DNA of 64,000 nucleotides, from contig NZ_JAKKFH010000062.1 of the NCBI RefSeq assembly GCF_022230925.1, forward strand, positions 124,001 through 188,000, given 5' to 3'. Shown here piece by piece: positions 41,811 through 50,714 of this stretch. The position numbers and the translations under genes are program-made. This stretch comes from Micromonospora alfalfae (GTDB taxonomy: Bacteria > Actinomycetota > Actinomycetes > Mycobacteriales > Micromonosporaceae). The notes under the pieces are model-generated. The model saw only the letters and a list, made by a program, of their open reading frames with translations. It was not told the origin of the DNA and did not search any database. The stretch's first letter is position 1, and each line of letters opens with the position of its first letter.

Positions 41811-42732
41811 CGGTCACGTGGACGGCCCGCGATGATCGGCCCCGCTAACCTGTACCGACACGAGCGAGCGGCGTATCCGAGTGACCTGGCTGACGGGCAG
41901 TGGGCGGTGGTGGGGCCGTTCCTGCAAGCGTGGAGGGACCGGCATCCGTCGGTGTCGGGGCATCAGGGTCGCTATGAGTTGCGGGAGATCGTGAACGCGA
42001 TCTTCTACCAGAACCGGACCGGTTGTCAGTGGGCGTACCTGCCGCACGACCTGCCGCCGAAGTCGGCCACGTACTACTACTTCGCTCTGTGGCGCGATGA
42101 CGGCACCGACCAGGTGATCCACGATCTGCTGCGCTGCCAGGCGCGGGAGAAGGCCGGCCGGGCGGAGGACCCGAACGCGGTGGTGTTGGACACCCAGTCG
42201 ATCCGGGCCGCCAACCACGTCCCGGCCGCGACGACCGGCAAGGACGCCAGCAAGAAGGTGCCGGGCCGCAAACGGGGCTTGGCGGTTGACGCGTTGGGGT
42301 TGATCATCGCGGTGGTGGTCACCGCCGCGTCGGTCACGGACAACGCGATCGGTGTGAAGCTGCTGGACTCCGTCCTGGCGCACACCCCGACGGTGACCAA
42401 GGCATGGGTCGACGCCGGGTTCAAAGACGACGTGCAGATTCACGGCGCGGTGAACGGTATCGACGTCGAGCAGGTCAAACGGTCCGACACCACGGCCGGG
42501 TTCGTGCCGATCGCCCGCCGGTGGGTGGTGGAGCAGACCAACGGCACCCTGATGCTGCACCGCCGTCTGGTCCGCGACTACGAGAGCCGACCCGCCTCGG
42601 CGGTGTCACGCACCTGGTGGGCATCCACGGCGAACCTGGTCCGCCGGCTGACCGGCACCACCACCGCGTCCTGGCGCGACCCAGGCCACCAACGGTGACC
42701 CAGCCGACGCTACTGAACCCGCCACGTGACCG
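41811..42732 (+). mobile_element. IS5-family insertion sequence, apparently intact
   Basis: CGGTCACGTGG (41811-41821) and CCACGTGACCG (42722-42732) are perfect 11-bp inverted repeats around one complete transposase gene; the ends may extend further with mismatches. Size about 0.92 kb, normal for this group. No clear target duplication. Confidence 0.75.
41832..42698 (+). CDS. IS5-family transposase
   Basis: 288 residues from ATG 41832. N-terminal DUF4096-like part (YPSDLADGQWAVVGPFLQAW) and DDE residues: Asp in NAVVLDTQSIRA, Asp in TKAWVDAGFKDD, Glu in RRWVVEQTNGTLMLHRRL. All three acidic residues are present, so the enzyme could be active. It differs in sequence from the deleted element at 7210. 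Confidence 0.88.
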   Translation: MIGPANLYRHERAAYPSDLADGQWAVVGPFLQAWRDRHPSVSGHQGRYELREIVNAIFYQNRTGCQWAYLPHDLPPKSATYYYFALWRDDGTDQVIHDLLRCQAREKAGRAEDPNAVVLDTQSIRAANHVPAATTGKDASKKVPGRKRGLAVDALGLIIAVVVTAASVTDNAIGVKLLDSVLAHTPTVTKAWVDAGFKDDVQIHGAVNGIDVEQVKRSDTTAGFVPIARRWVVEQTNGTLMLHRRLVRDYESRPASAVSRTWWASTANLVRRLTGTTTASWRDPGHQR

Positions 42733-42971
42733 CCGGGCAGGTCCTCCGAGACGTCGAGGCCCGCCCATCGCCCGCGACTCCGCCCAGGTCACCGTCCCAA
42801 GCACGCCGGTGGTGACCAAAGCAGCGGCCCGTTCCCGAGGACCGTCAACGAGCCCGGGTACCGATCAGAAGTGAGCGCTGGCGGGCCACCCCGAGGCGAT
42901 CTCCCGCCTCTACGCCCTGCGAGGTTGAAAGGCCCACGCCGTGGCTTGCAAGGCATGCGTTTAATGAGCCC

Positions 42972-43385
42972 ATGGGTTCGACGCTCTTCCTGCTCGCCGC
43001 GCCACCCCCCGCCAACCCATACCATGGCCAGCTGGTTACTGGCCTATGGGTCATGGGCCTCGTTGCGGCCGAGCTGCTCGTCCTGGCCGCGCTCCTCTGG
43101 CGGTCCGATCGTTCCCGTGCAACGCGCGGCCGTGAGTCTCAGGCTGACCTGGCTCGCTTGGCCGCCAACCGCGGATCACTGGCCGCAGCCCTCGCCATTA
43201 GCCTGGCCTGCTGGATCGCGGTCGGTTCGCTTGCCGGCTTGCCAGCCGATGACCCGTTCAGCCGCGCTCTTGGCCGCGCCTACGCCGTCCTAACAGTGCT
43301 GCTGGGTGGGGCCGTTGTCGTGACGACAGCGCTCTACCTCGTCGCCAAGCTGAGGGCGCAAAGCACCATCGATCGGCGAGGCTAG
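42972..43385 (+). CDS. Small integral membrane protein
   Basis: 137 residues from ATG 42972. Three hydrophobic segments: LVTGLWVMGLVAAELLVLAAL, SLAAALAISLACWIAVGSLA and YAVLTVLLGGAVVVTTALYL, separated by a charged loop (RSDRSRATRGRESQADLARL). No family recognised. It lies alone between the IS and the methyltransferase cassette. Confidence 0.6.
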   Translation: MGSTLFLLAAPPPANPYHGQLVTGLWVMGLVAAELLVLAALLWRSDRSRATRGRESQADLARLAANRGSLAAALAISLACWIAVGSLAGLPADDPFSRALGRAYAVLTVLLGGAVVVTTALYLVAKLRAQSTIDRRG

Positions 43386-43473
43386 CCGGGTGGCTGACCA
43401 CGCACTGAACTGAAGCAAGCCGCTGATCGGTCCCAGTCCCGGCGCCGCTATGAGCACCGACGGGTCTAGTGCC

Positions 43474-43509
43474 GTGACCACCAACGTTCACGGTGTTGGC
43501 TGACACGCC
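43474..43509 (+). repeat. 36-bp inverted repeat, left arm, around a methyltransferase gene
   Basis: Starts GTGACCACCAACGTTCACGG and continues to ACACGCC. It is inverted at 44471-44506 with 34 of 36 matching. The pair encloses only the methyltransferase gene (about 1.03 kb in all). Confidence 0.75.
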
Positions 43510-43590
43510 GTCTGGGCTGTTGGTCGGACGGCGTCGTGGCGGTCAGGCTGTGTCGGTGGCAGATCTTGTACGGGTGCCGCGGGTCAGTGA

Positions 43591-44451
43591 TCAGGGCGCG
43601 GCGCGAACCGCCGAGACGAGCCCGCCCACGCCCTCGTCCTGCTGCGGCGGGGTGAGCACCGGACGCCCGTAGGCCTCGCCGCGCTCACGCAGGCTGAAGG
43701 TCTCCGCCTTCCAGCCGAGGCCGTCCAGCCAGCCGACCGGGTCCTCCGGCATCTCCCAGACCCACATCGACGCCGCCGATCCCGAAGCGGCATCCCCGCG
43801 GAAGCGTTCGACCACACCGCGCGCGCCCAGCGTGAGGCCCATCCTGCTGCCTGCAGCGGACAGCGCGCCGACCCGTTCGAGCAGCGACTCCACCGCGTCC
43901 CCGGGTAGATAGATCAGCAGTCCCTCGGCGATCCACATCGTCGGCTGCGCCGGATCGTGCCCGGCCGCGACCAGGGCGCCGGGCCAGTCCTCGCGGAGGT
44001 CGACCGGGACGGTGATCCGCTCGCAGCGCGCAACGGCACGCTCGGAACGCAGCACCGAGGCCTTGAATTCGAGCGGTTCAGCCAAGTCGACCTCGAACAA
44101 CCGCGTACCCGCAGGCCACTCCATCCGGAAGGCCCTGCTGTCCATCCCGGCTCCGAGCAGCACGACCTGCCGGACGCCGGACGCGACCGCACGCTCCAGC
44201 AGATCGTCCAGGAACTTCGTCCGGATGACGATCGAGAAGGCCACACCGAGCCAGCGGCGCCGCGCCGCCTCGTCCGCGCGCGGGGGCGGCGGCGCCCCGG
44301 GGCCTCTCCCACCGGCCGTCGCGAAGGCCAACGCCAGCGGGTCCCGGAACAGCGGCTGCTCGCGTGCCGTCTCCATTGCCCTCACCCGGGCCACGCCCAC
44401 GGCCGTGGCCCACACCCCGGACGGCTCGATCGGTCCCGCCGCATGAGTCAT
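43591..44451 (-). CDS. Class I SAM-dependent methyltransferase (LCM/TIGR00027-like)
   Basis: 286 residues from ATG 44451. N-terminus AGPIEPSGVWATAVGVARVR, then RTKFLDDLLERAVASGVRQV, VLLGAGMDSRAFRM (SAM-binding) and LFEVDLAEPLEFK, which fits the leucine-carboxyl-methyltransferase-like (TIGR00027) family common in actinobacteria. Such enzymes methylate small molecules or carboxyl groups; the substrate is not known. The gene stands alone, flanked by 36-bp inverted repeats, which suggests that it is carried as a small mobile cassette. Confidence 0.82.
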   Translation of the reverse strand: MTHAAGPIEPSGVWATAVGVARVRAMETAREQPLFRDPLALAFATAGGRGPGAPPPPRADEAARRRWLGVAFSIVIRTKFLDDLLERAVASGVRQVVLLGAGMDSRAFRMEWPAGTRLFEVDLAEPLEFKASVLRSERAVARCERITVPVDLREDWPGALVAAGHDPAQPTMWIAEGLLIYLPGDAVESLLERVGALSAAGSRMGLTLGARGVVERFRGDAASGSAASMWVWEMPEDPVGWLDGLGWKAETFSLRERGEAYGRPVLTPPQQDEGVGGLVSAVRAAP

Positions 44452-44470
44452 GCGTTCAGCCTAGCCAGGC

Positions 44471-44506
44471 GGCGTGTCACCCAACACCGTGAACGTTCGT
44501 GGTCAC
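44471..44506 (-). repeat. 36-bp inverted repeat, right arm
   Basis: Reverse complement of 43474-43509 with two mismatches; located 20 bases before the methyltransferase start codon. It could also overlap that gene's promoter. Confidence 0.75.
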
Positions 44507-44525
44507 AGCGCTGGCGCACCAGAGC

Positions 44526-45854
44526 TCAGCTTGCCTGCTCTGGTTCTCGCAGCGCCGCTCGTGCTCCAGCCGCCGCCAGCGCCGGCATCGCCGCGACGAT
44601 GGCAAGGGCAGCATGCAGCCCCAACGGCTGCCATAAGGCCGAACACGTCGCCGCGCCCAATGCGCCTCCTACGAAGAACATGAGATTCAGCAAGCCGAGC
44701 GCGCCCCCTCGTTGCCGAGGTTCGACGCGAGCCGTGATGGCGGCAGTCAAGCTCGTCTGCGCGATGGCGAAGGCGGCGAAGCCGGCAGTTGTTGCGAACA
44801 TCAGCGTTGCGGGGCGCTGGTCCGCCGCGGCGAACAGCATGCTGGCACTAAACAACATGGTTGCGGCTACCAATACCCGGCGCCGGGTCAGATCACTCGC
44901 TGCGTAGCCGGCAACGCGGGCTACCACTGAAGCCACGATCGCCCCCGGCAAGAGCATCAGTCCGATGCTCCGAGCGCTGTGACCGAAGGGGGTGAGCAGC
45001 TGCGGGACGGCGTACACGCAGGCGAACATCCCACCGTAGATGCCAGCGCCGCTCAGACCGGCGAAGAGGAACCGCCGCTGGCTAATCACCTCGGGGATGA
45101 AGCCGGCGGGCTGTCGCCCGCGGTGCTGATGGAGAAGGAACGAGAGTACACACGTTCCCGCAATAAGACCGGCAACGGACAGCGGCGTGAAGTGCAACGT
45201 GGCGGACTGAATCGTCAGGAGCAGCCCTGCCGCGGTGAGTGCCAACAAGCCTGCACCCATCCAGTCGACCCGTGTCGGCAACGCCTGTCGGGATTGGGCG
45301 AGCGGCCAGCACAGAGGGATGGCGGTAAGTGACAGCGCGGGAAGGACGAGAGCTGCTCTCCATGACGCGGTTACGGCCAGTGCCCCGGCAAACGGCGCGG
45401 TGGCAGACGACAGGGCCATCGCGGCACCCAACCGGGCCAGCACTGCCGGCCGCTGCGACGGCGGCCGGCCGGCGGCGAGCGTCAGGGCGGTGGCGGTCAT
45501 GGCTCCCGATCCCATGGCGAGTACGCCTCGGCCTCCTACAGCCACGATAAGAACGGTCGCGAGCGCGCAGATCGTCGCACCTGCCGCCAGCAATACCGCC
45601 CCGATGCTGAGTACGCGCCGGGGGCCCCAGATGTCGGTAGCCCGTCCGGCGACGGCGGCGCCGACGCCGAGGCCCAGAGCGTGGATAGTCAGGATCCATA
45701 CGGCCGTTGCCGGCGCGGAGTGCAGCCCCTTGGCCGCGACGGGCAGGGCGACGGCTGCCGCGCTGACGCCGTAGATCGCCGGCCCGTAGAGGATCCCGAG
45801 GCGCCAGCCCACAGTGGTCGCCGAGGCGGCAGTGGGTACGACTGTGGTGGCCAT
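44526..45854 (-). CDS. MFS transporter
   Basis: 442 residues from ATG 45854 (GGAG 8 bases upstream). About 12 hydrophobic spans; the loop-2 MFS motif appears as GRATDIWGPRRVL, and a second basic loop (ASDLTRRRVLV) is where expected. Drug:H+ antiporter-type membrane protein. It lies 81 bases downstream of the APC permease gene on the same strand and is probably part of the MarR-controlled set. Confidence 0.85.
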   Translation of the reverse strand: MATTVVPTAASATTVGWRLGILYGPAIYGVSAAAVALPVAAKGLHSAPATAVWILTIHALGLGVGAAVAGRATDIWGPRRVLSIGAVLLAAGATICALATVLIVAVGGRGVLAMGSGAMTATALTLAAGRPPSQRPAVLARLGAAMALSSATAPFAGALAVTASWRAALVLPALSLTAIPLCWPLAQSRQALPTRVDWMGAGLLALTAAGLLLTIQSATLHFTPLSVAGLIAGTCVLSFLLHQHRGRQPAGFIPEVISQRRFLFAGLSGAGIYGGMFACVYAVPQLLTPFGHSARSIGLMLLPGAIVASVVARVAGYAASDLTRRRVLVAATMLFSASMLFAAADQRPATLMFATTAGFAAFAIAQTSLTAAITARVEPRQRGGALGLLNLMFFVGGALGAATCSALWQPLGLHAALAIVAAMPALAAAGARAALREPEQAS

Positions 45855-45935
45855 CAGACGGCTCCTTTGCCGGACGCTGGACAGGAGACGGCGACGGTCG
45901 CCGGCCAGGGAAGTGCCGACGACCGCCGCCGACCG

Positions 45936-47333
45936 TCACCGCTCGCTGGCGGGACGGCTTCGGGTGGACGCGGATATCCCGGCACCCGGGTTCACGAGGT
46001 CGTACGACCGGCGAGGCTGAACATCCATCACCGCCATCTGCCGTGACGCTGTGGCCGGGCTGGGCCGGGCCGGCTGCGTTCCGGCCGGCAGGCCGCGCGG
46101 GGCCGAGTGGCGTCGCCGCCAGATCAGGGCCGCGACAGCAACCGCCGCCGGGAGGACCACCAACGGGCCAGCACATACGGCGACCCCGCCAACGACAGTC
46201 GCGCCCACGGCCGCGCCACCGCGGATCAGCGGCGAGCCGAGGAGCCGTACGGCCGAGGCCAGCCCCAGCAGGGTGACCGATGCCACCAAAACTGAGAACA
46301 CGCGCATGAGCAGGTCCACGTCGACCACTGTCGGTGCGGCCAGCGCCGCGACAGCGACCACGGCCGCGCCGCCTGCCTGGACAGCGAGGCTGCGCCGGGG
46401 CACACCATCGGCGCCGGTGACGGCGAACCACCCCGGAAAGGCGCCGTCGCGGCCCAAGGCCGCGCCGGCGCGGGCGGCAGCGGCGATGAAAGTGAAGCAC
46501 GCGCCGAAGGTCAGCAGCAGCGCACAGAGCGCAGCCGCCGCCGTTGCGCCGACGCCGGCCTGCGGGCCGAGTAGGCGCAGCAGTGGCACCTCGCTCTGAC
46601 CGCCGGACGCGCCGAGCACGCCGACGGTGCAGATGGCCAGTCCGGCGTAGAGCAGCGCGATGATGCTCAGGCTTCCGGCAGCCACGATCGGCAGCTGACG
46701 GCGGGGGTGCGCGAACTCGCCCGCCAGATGAGCGGCGGCTTCCCACCCGCAGATCGCGACGAAGAGCACCGCGGCGGCGCTACCGATACCCGTGACGCCG
46801 TGCGGAGCGAACGGTGTGAACCGAGTGGCGTCGATGTGCGGCACCGACACCACGATCACCGTGGCCAGCAGCGCGCAGAGGCCACCGGTGAGCGCCAGAT
46901 GCAGGCGACCGGACAGGTGCAGTCCGACGAGATTCATCGCGTATGCCGCCGCGAGCATGCCTGCGGCGATCCCCGCCGCCCCGCTCGGCCCGACGCCCAG
47001 CACAGTGGCGGCGTACCGGGCGCCCGCCATCGCGCCGGCGACCATGCCCATCGGCACCGCCGTGAAGAACCACCATCCGACAACAGCTCCGGCCGTGGGT
47101 CCAAATGCCCGCCGGGTGAAGGTGGCCACCCCACCGGCGTCGGGGTAGCGGATACCGAGGGCGGCGAACGCCGCCGCGATCGGCACCGACACGGCCAGCA
47201 TGGCGGCCCAGGCCAGCAGCGATGCCGGTCCGGCGGCGTGCATGGCCAGCGCGGGTAGGACGAGGACGCCGGGCCCGAGCACCGCCCCGACGTACAGGGC
47301 GGTGCCGCGGGCTACACCGATGCGCCCGTTCAC
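45936..47333 (-). CDS. APC-superfamily amino acid permease
   Basis: 465 residues from GTG 47333, overlapping the marR stop by 4 bases. The N-terminus has the APC-type helix-1 break (ALYVGAVLGPGVLVLPALAM) and a later conserved GWEAAAHLAGEFAHPRRQLP. About 12 membrane spans. The last 60 residues after the final helix are basic, soluble and unusual for the family, and might be partly out-of-frame extension. It likely imports or exports amino acids or amines. Confidence 0.82.
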   Translation of the reverse strand: MNGRIGVARGTALYVGAVLGPGVLVLPALAMHAAGPASLLAWAAMLAVSVPIAAAFAALGIRYPDAGGVATFTRRAFGPTAGAVVGWWFFTAVPMGMVAGAMAGARYAATVLGVGPSGAAGIAAGMLAAAYAMNLVGLHLSGRLHLALTGGLCALLATVIVVSVPHIDATRFTPFAPHGVTGIGSAAAVLFVAICGWEAAAHLAGEFAHPRRQLPIVAAGSLSIIALLYAGLAICTVGVLGASGGQSEVPLLRLLGPQAGVGATAAAALCALLLTFGACFTFIAAAARAGAALGRDGAFPGWFAVTGADGVPRRSLAVQAGGAAVVAVAALAAPTVVDVDLLMRVFSVLVASVTLLGLASAVRLLGSPLIRGGAAVGATVVGGVAVCAGPLVVLPAAVAVAALIWRRRHSAPRGLPAGTQPARPSPATASRQMAVMDVQPRRSYDLVNPGAGISASTRSRPASER

Positions 47334-47863
47334 CGGGTCGCGTCCGGCTCGTCGGTGGCGCCGTCCTGACGAGAGCGGGTGGCCAGAGACCGCAGAACCC
47401 GGGCCAGGCTGTCTCCCGATGGCATGCCAGGCTCACCGAACAGGCGTGCTTGTTCGGCTTCAACGGGGCCCTGGACGCGGCGGGCCAGGTCCATGCCGGC
47501 CTGGGTCGGTCGAAGGACCACCCGCCGCCGGTCATCCTCCTGGAGGTCCCGGCGTACCAGCCCCCGGTCGACGAGCGACACGAGGGCGTTGGTCAGGGTG
47601 GCCTTGGCGATGCCAACCTCGGCGGCGGCCGTGCGGGTTTCGACCGCGCGGCGCGCACACACCAGCACCAGCACGTCGTAGGTGGTCCAGGTCAGTCCCT
47701 CGTCGCGCAGGACGCCGCGTTCCACCTGGGCGCGCACGGTGTTGGCGGTGCGGACCAGCTGCGCCAGCGGCCCCGGCCGCGGTGGCGGCATCCGAGAGGC
47801 GTTGACCGGCGGTCGGTAGATGCCCGCGACTCGACGTGGCCGGCGGTCCGTTGCGGCGCTCAT
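47330..47863 (-). CDS. MarR-family transcriptional regulator
   Basis: 177 residues from ATG 47863, which overlaps the stop of the 47-aa ORF by 4 bases; GTG 47872 is an alternative. The winged HTH is clear: LTWTTYDVLVLVCARRAVET, VGIAKATLTNALVSLVDRGL (recognition helix) and RRDLQEDDRRRVVLRPTQAG (wing). MarR proteins usually repress nearby transporter genes and are released by small aromatic ligands. Here it probably controls the permease and MFS genes that follow. Confidence 0.85.
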   Translation of the reverse strand: MSAATDRRPRRVAGIYRPPVNASRMPPPRPGPLAQLVRTANTVRAQVERGVLRDEGLTWTTYDVLVLVCARRAVETRTAAAEVGIAKATLTNALVSLVDRGLVRRDLQEDDRRRVVLRPTQAGMDLARRVQGPVEAEQARLFGEPGMPSGDSLARVLRSLATRSRQDGATDEPDATR

Positions 47864-48003
47864 TCCATCCACCTGCGCCGTGCCGGGCGCCGGTTGGGCT
47901 TGCGGTTGCGCCGCTGCCCGACTTGCCCGCCGCGGTCCTGCGGCGGCGGCGGTTGCGGCGCCGGCCGGCGCGGACGCTCGATGCCTTCATCCTCGTCGTA
48001 CAT
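47860..48003 (-). CDS. 47-residue Arg/Pro-rich small protein
   Basis: A short frame (MYDEDEGIERPRRPAPQPPP, ending RRPARRRWME) from ATG 48003 to TGA 47860. It has an excellent ribosome site (GGGGGAG 8 bases upstream), begins 54 bases after the transglycosylase gene stop, and its stop overlaps the marR ATG. An acidic head, Pro-rich middle and basic tail suggest a linker or a DNA/RNA- or membrane-contacting peptide. It could simply couple translation from the tra operon into marR. Confidence 0.6.
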   Translation of the reverse strand: MYDEDEGIERPRRPAPQPPPPQDRGGQVGQRRNRKPNRRPARRRWME

Positions 48004-48057
48004 GTCTTCTCCCCCGTGCTGTTTCTGATGACCTACCTGCCGCCTCCGACCAACGCC

Positions 48058-49140
48058 TCACCCCCTCTTCTCGCCGAGCGGGGCGCCGCGTTGGCGCATG
48101 AACTCGACCGGGTTGGTGGAGTTGGAGTTGTCCAGGTCGCACCGCGATCCCGAACACACGCTCTGGTGGGTTTGGAAGTGCAGGTGCGGACCGGACGAGT
48201 GGCCGCTGGTGCCGACCAGGCCAAGCGGCTGGCCGGCCTGCACGGTGTCGCCCTCGCTGACGTCGGGCCGGCGGACCATGTGGCAGTAGCGCGTGCCATA
48301 CCCGTCGGCGTGCACCAGGTCGACGTACCAGCCACACCCCTTGGTGGTGGGGCTGCCGTCGACGTCACAGTTGCCGGTGCTCGAGTCGCAGCCCGCCCAC
48401 ACCACTCGCCCGGTACTGGCCGCGTGGATGACCGTGTTGCGGGCCGCGCCCATGTCGACGCCGGCGTGGAGCCTGCCGTCGCGCGGTCCGTAGCCGCTGC
48501 CCACTGCGGCGCGCAGCGGCGCCGTCCACCCTGACGCCGTGACCGTCACTGGATCTGGCGAGCATTCGGCGAGGCTGGCTCCGGGTAGGTCGGCGACGGT
48601 CGCGACGCCGACGACGGCAGCGACGACCTGTTCGGCGGCGTGTTCGTACGTGCCGTAGCGGTCGGGGAACGCGGAGACCTGAACGCGTTGCGCGGCGACG
48701 GTCAGCGGCAGGCTTTCCCACCGGCCGATGCGCTGCAGCTTCGTGTAGAACTTCGTGGCGGCGTAGACCGGGTCGATGATCTGCGCAGGTGTGCCCCACC
48801 CCTGGCTGGGGCGCTGTTGGAACAACCCGAGGGAGTCGCGGTCACCGCCGTTCAGGTTGTGCAGGCTCGACTCGACCATGGCCGTAGCCACGGCGATGAC
48901 CCACCCGCGGGCCGGCACGCCATTCGCCCGCCCGACGGCAACGATCTGCGCGGCGTTGCCGACCTGTTCGGCGTCCCACCGTCCCACCGCCTCGACGGCC
49001 CCGATGGCCGAGCGCAAGGGGCCGGTGGCGGCACACGCCGACGCCGGCGCAGGGTTGTTGAGCACCACCGCCACGGGTAGCCCACACAGCAGCAACGCGG
49101 CCACGATCACCACGCCGAGCCCGATCCATCCGCGGTTCAC
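48058..49140 (-). CDS. Transglycosylase/M23 endopeptidase of the conjugation system
   Basis: 360 residues from GTG 49140, which overlaps the upstream stop by 4 bases. An N-terminal membrane anchor (GVVIVAALLLCGLPVAVVL) is followed by an SLT-like lysozyme domain (WVIAVATAMVESSLHNLNGG, DSLGLFQQRPSQGWG with the Glu in MVES) and then an M23 LytM domain with the zinc ligands H-x-x-x-D (LHAGVDMG) and HLH (GPHLHF). Such proteins make the local hole in peptidoglycan for the secretion channel. Last large gene of the tra operon. Confidence 0.88.
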   Translation of the reverse strand: MNRGWIGLGVVIVAALLLCGLPVAVVLNNPAPASACAATGPLRSAIGAVEAVGRWDAEQVGNAAQIVAVGRANGVPARGWVIAVATAMVESSLHNLNGGDRDSLGLFQQRPSQGWGTPAQIIDPVYAATKFYTKLQRIGRWESLPLTVAAQRVQVSAFPDRYGTYEHAAEQVVAAVVGVATVADLPGASLAECSPDPVTVTASGWTAPLRAAVGSGYGPRDGRLHAGVDMGAARNTVIHAASTGRVVWAGCDSSTGNCDVDGSPTTKGCGWYVDLVHADGYGTRYCHMVRRPDVSEGDTVQAGQPLGLVGTSGHSSGPHLHFQTHQSVCSGSRCDLDNSNSTNPVEFMRQRGAPLGEKRG

Positions 49141-49640
49141 CGCGCCGCAGCCTCCTCGCGGACGCCGAGCGTGGCCACCAGCCACCGGGCGTCGCTGCGC
49201 ACACAGACCACCCGCAACACCCCGGCGTCGGTGCTGACATCGACGTCGACCCGCTGCGCCGTGGCCGCCGCCGCCCGGCCCGCGCCAGTAACCCGGGCGG
49301 CGGGCACGTTGGCCGGCTCCACCGTGGCGAGCAGATCGGCGTAGGCGGGAACGGCGTAGGGACGCACCCCTGCCAACCAGCTTTCGGCGGGCAGGTCAGG
49401 GCGGGCCCAGGCCCGCACGAACCTCAGCGCGGTGGTCACCGCCGCCGGATCGGCCGTGCCTGGCGTGGCCGGCAAGACGCCGTCGGGATCCGCAGCCAGC
49501 GTCTCGGCCTGCGCCGCACCTTCGGGATGGGGGCCGGTGGCAGGCGTGTTACCACTCGCAGCGGGACCGCTCCCGGCACACGCGCTGAGCAGCAGCGTGG
49601 CAGCTCCCGCGATGGTCGCCCTGACGAAACGTGGTGTCAC
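49137..49640 (-). CDS. Lipoprotein of the conjugation operon
   Basis: 167 residues from ATG 49640. The signal ends in a lipobox (ATLLLSAC near residue 20), so the protein is probably lipid-anchored outside the membrane. The rest (VTTALRFVRAWARPDLPAES and VDVDVSTDAGVLRVVCVRSD) looks like a small NTF2/VirB8-like alpha+beta fold. It overlaps both neighbours by 4 bases, so it is made with the T4SS and likely contacts the cell wall hydrolase. Confidence 0.7.
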   Translation of the reverse strand: MTPRFVRATIAGAATLLLSACAGSGPAASGNTPATGPHPEGAAQAETLAADPDGVLPATPGTADPAAVTTALRFVRAWARPDLPAESWLAGVRPYAVPAYADLLATVEPANVPAARVTGAGRAAAATAQRVDVDVSTDAGVLRVVCVRSDARWLVATLGVREEAAAR

Positions 49641-49861
49641 TGCCGCTCCTCGGGCGGGACCGGCTCGGCTGGCGACCGAAGCGCGGCGTTGAGTTGCTGT
49701 CCCAGCAGGCGCACCTGGTGGTGGATCTCCACGAGCTGCGGGCGCGCTTGCGGCTGGCCAGCCACGACCTCGACCAGAGCGTCGATGTCGTGGCGCAGCT
49801 GCTCCAGGCCGACGCCGATGCGGGCTAGCGGAGCGCTGGCGGTGCGCACGGTGACACTCAT
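49637..49861 (-). CDS. Small helical protein of the conjugation operon
   Basis: 74 residues from ATG 49861 (MSVTVRTASAPLARIGVGLE), overlapping both neighbours by 4 bases. Mostly helical (QLRHDIDALVEVVAGQPQAR, EIHHQVRLLGQQLNAALRSP). No membrane span. I chose this start because of the ATGA junction; the longer open frame is a shadow. Role unknown. Confidence 0.65.
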   Translation of the reverse strand: MSVTVRTASAPLARIGVGLEQLRHDIDALVEVVAGQPQARPQLVEIHHQVRLLGQQLNAALRSPAEPVPPEERQ

Positions 49862-50118
49862 TCGTCGACGTCGCGGGTGTAGTCCCCGTCGAGGTGCCCG
49901 TCGCTGGCCCAGTCCAGCTCCGTCTCGCGCCGCGTCGTCTCGTCCAACTCTGTCCATTGCTGCCTTTCCTCCTGTTGGTCGTCGCGCCGGTCGTAGCGCG
50001 CGTTGTGTATTTCGGCGATGTAGTCCTGGAGCGAGTCGACGCCCTCGCGCAGCCCGAACAAGGCGGCCTCGAAGCGTTGCCAGTCCCAGACGTTGGTGAC
50101 CTCTGCCGGCTGAGTCAT
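49858..50118 (-). CDS. Small acidic protein of the conjugation operon
   Basis: 86 residues from ATG 50118 (MTQPAEVTNVWDWQRFEAAL), 4-base overlaps at both ends. Helical and charged (EIHNARYDRRDDQQEERQQW), ending in an acidic tail (DGHLDGDYTRDVDE). No known family. Candidate adaptor for the coupling protein or the relaxosome. Confidence 0.65.
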   Translation of the reverse strand: MTQPAEVTNVWDWQRFEAALFGLREGVDSLQDYIAEIHNARYDRRDDQQEERQQWTELDETTRRETELDWASDGHLDGDYTRDVDE

Positions 50119-50714
50119 GTCGTCCCTCCTTCTGAGCGCGCCGGCGCCGCATGCTGCCGAGCTTCGATGTCGCCGGTGACGGCCTGTTCGGCGTCGTCGG
50201 GCCATGGCGCGGACCAGACGGCGTCGGTGCTGCGGGGTGTGTGGTGCCCGTGCCGACAGCGGGTGCTGTCCCATGCCTGCCACCGGTGCCGGGCCCGGTG
50301 CAGCGCCTCATGCCAGCGCAGCGGCGCGTCCGGGTCGGCTTTGCCGGAGTACGCGTGGTGCCAGGACACGCTGAGCGCGGTCAGCTCCTCGACCAGGGCC
50401 GGGTGTGCTGGCCAGCACGCGCCGAGGTCCTGGGCGAGGCCGTAGCGGTCGACGAGCCACCGCGTCCAGGCGATCAGCCACGCCCACAGTTGCCGCGCGG
50501 CATCGGCGTCCACGTTCCGCCAGTAGTGGCCCGCCGGCGCCCATGCCGCGTCACCGTCGATCGCCTCGACGCGTTCACCGAGCGCGACGTGCGCCTCGGC
50601 GAGGCGTTCTACGCTGACACGCAGCGAGTCGATGAGTTCGGCAAGCTCAGCGATCGCCCGCTGCTCTCCCGACGCCTCGGCCGGGACATCGAACAGGAAC
50701 GCGCGGTCGGTCAT
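50115..50714 (-). CDS. Hypothetical protein of the conjugation operon
   Basis: 199 residues from ATG 50714, sharing one base with the stop of the coupling protein gene. Starts MTDRAFLFDVPAEASGEQRA; then a helical DELL-type segment (ELAELIDSLRVSVERLAEAH) and a His/Trp-rich C-half (WHHAYSGKADPDAPLRWHEA, HRARHRWQAWDSTRCRHGHH). The sequence resembles actinobacterial hypothetical proteins encoded next to TraG/VirD4 homologues; it may assist DNA delivery. Confidence 0.65.
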   Translation of the reverse strand: MTDRAFLFDVPAEASGEQRAIAELAELIDSLRVSVERLAEAHVALGERVEAIDGDAAWAPAGHYWRNVDADAARQLWAWLIAWTRWLVDRYGLAQDLGACWPAHPALVEELTALSVSWHHAYSGKADPDAPLRWHEALHRARHRWQAWDSTRCRHGHHTPRSTDAVWSAPWPDDAEQAVTGDIEARQHAAPARSEGGTT

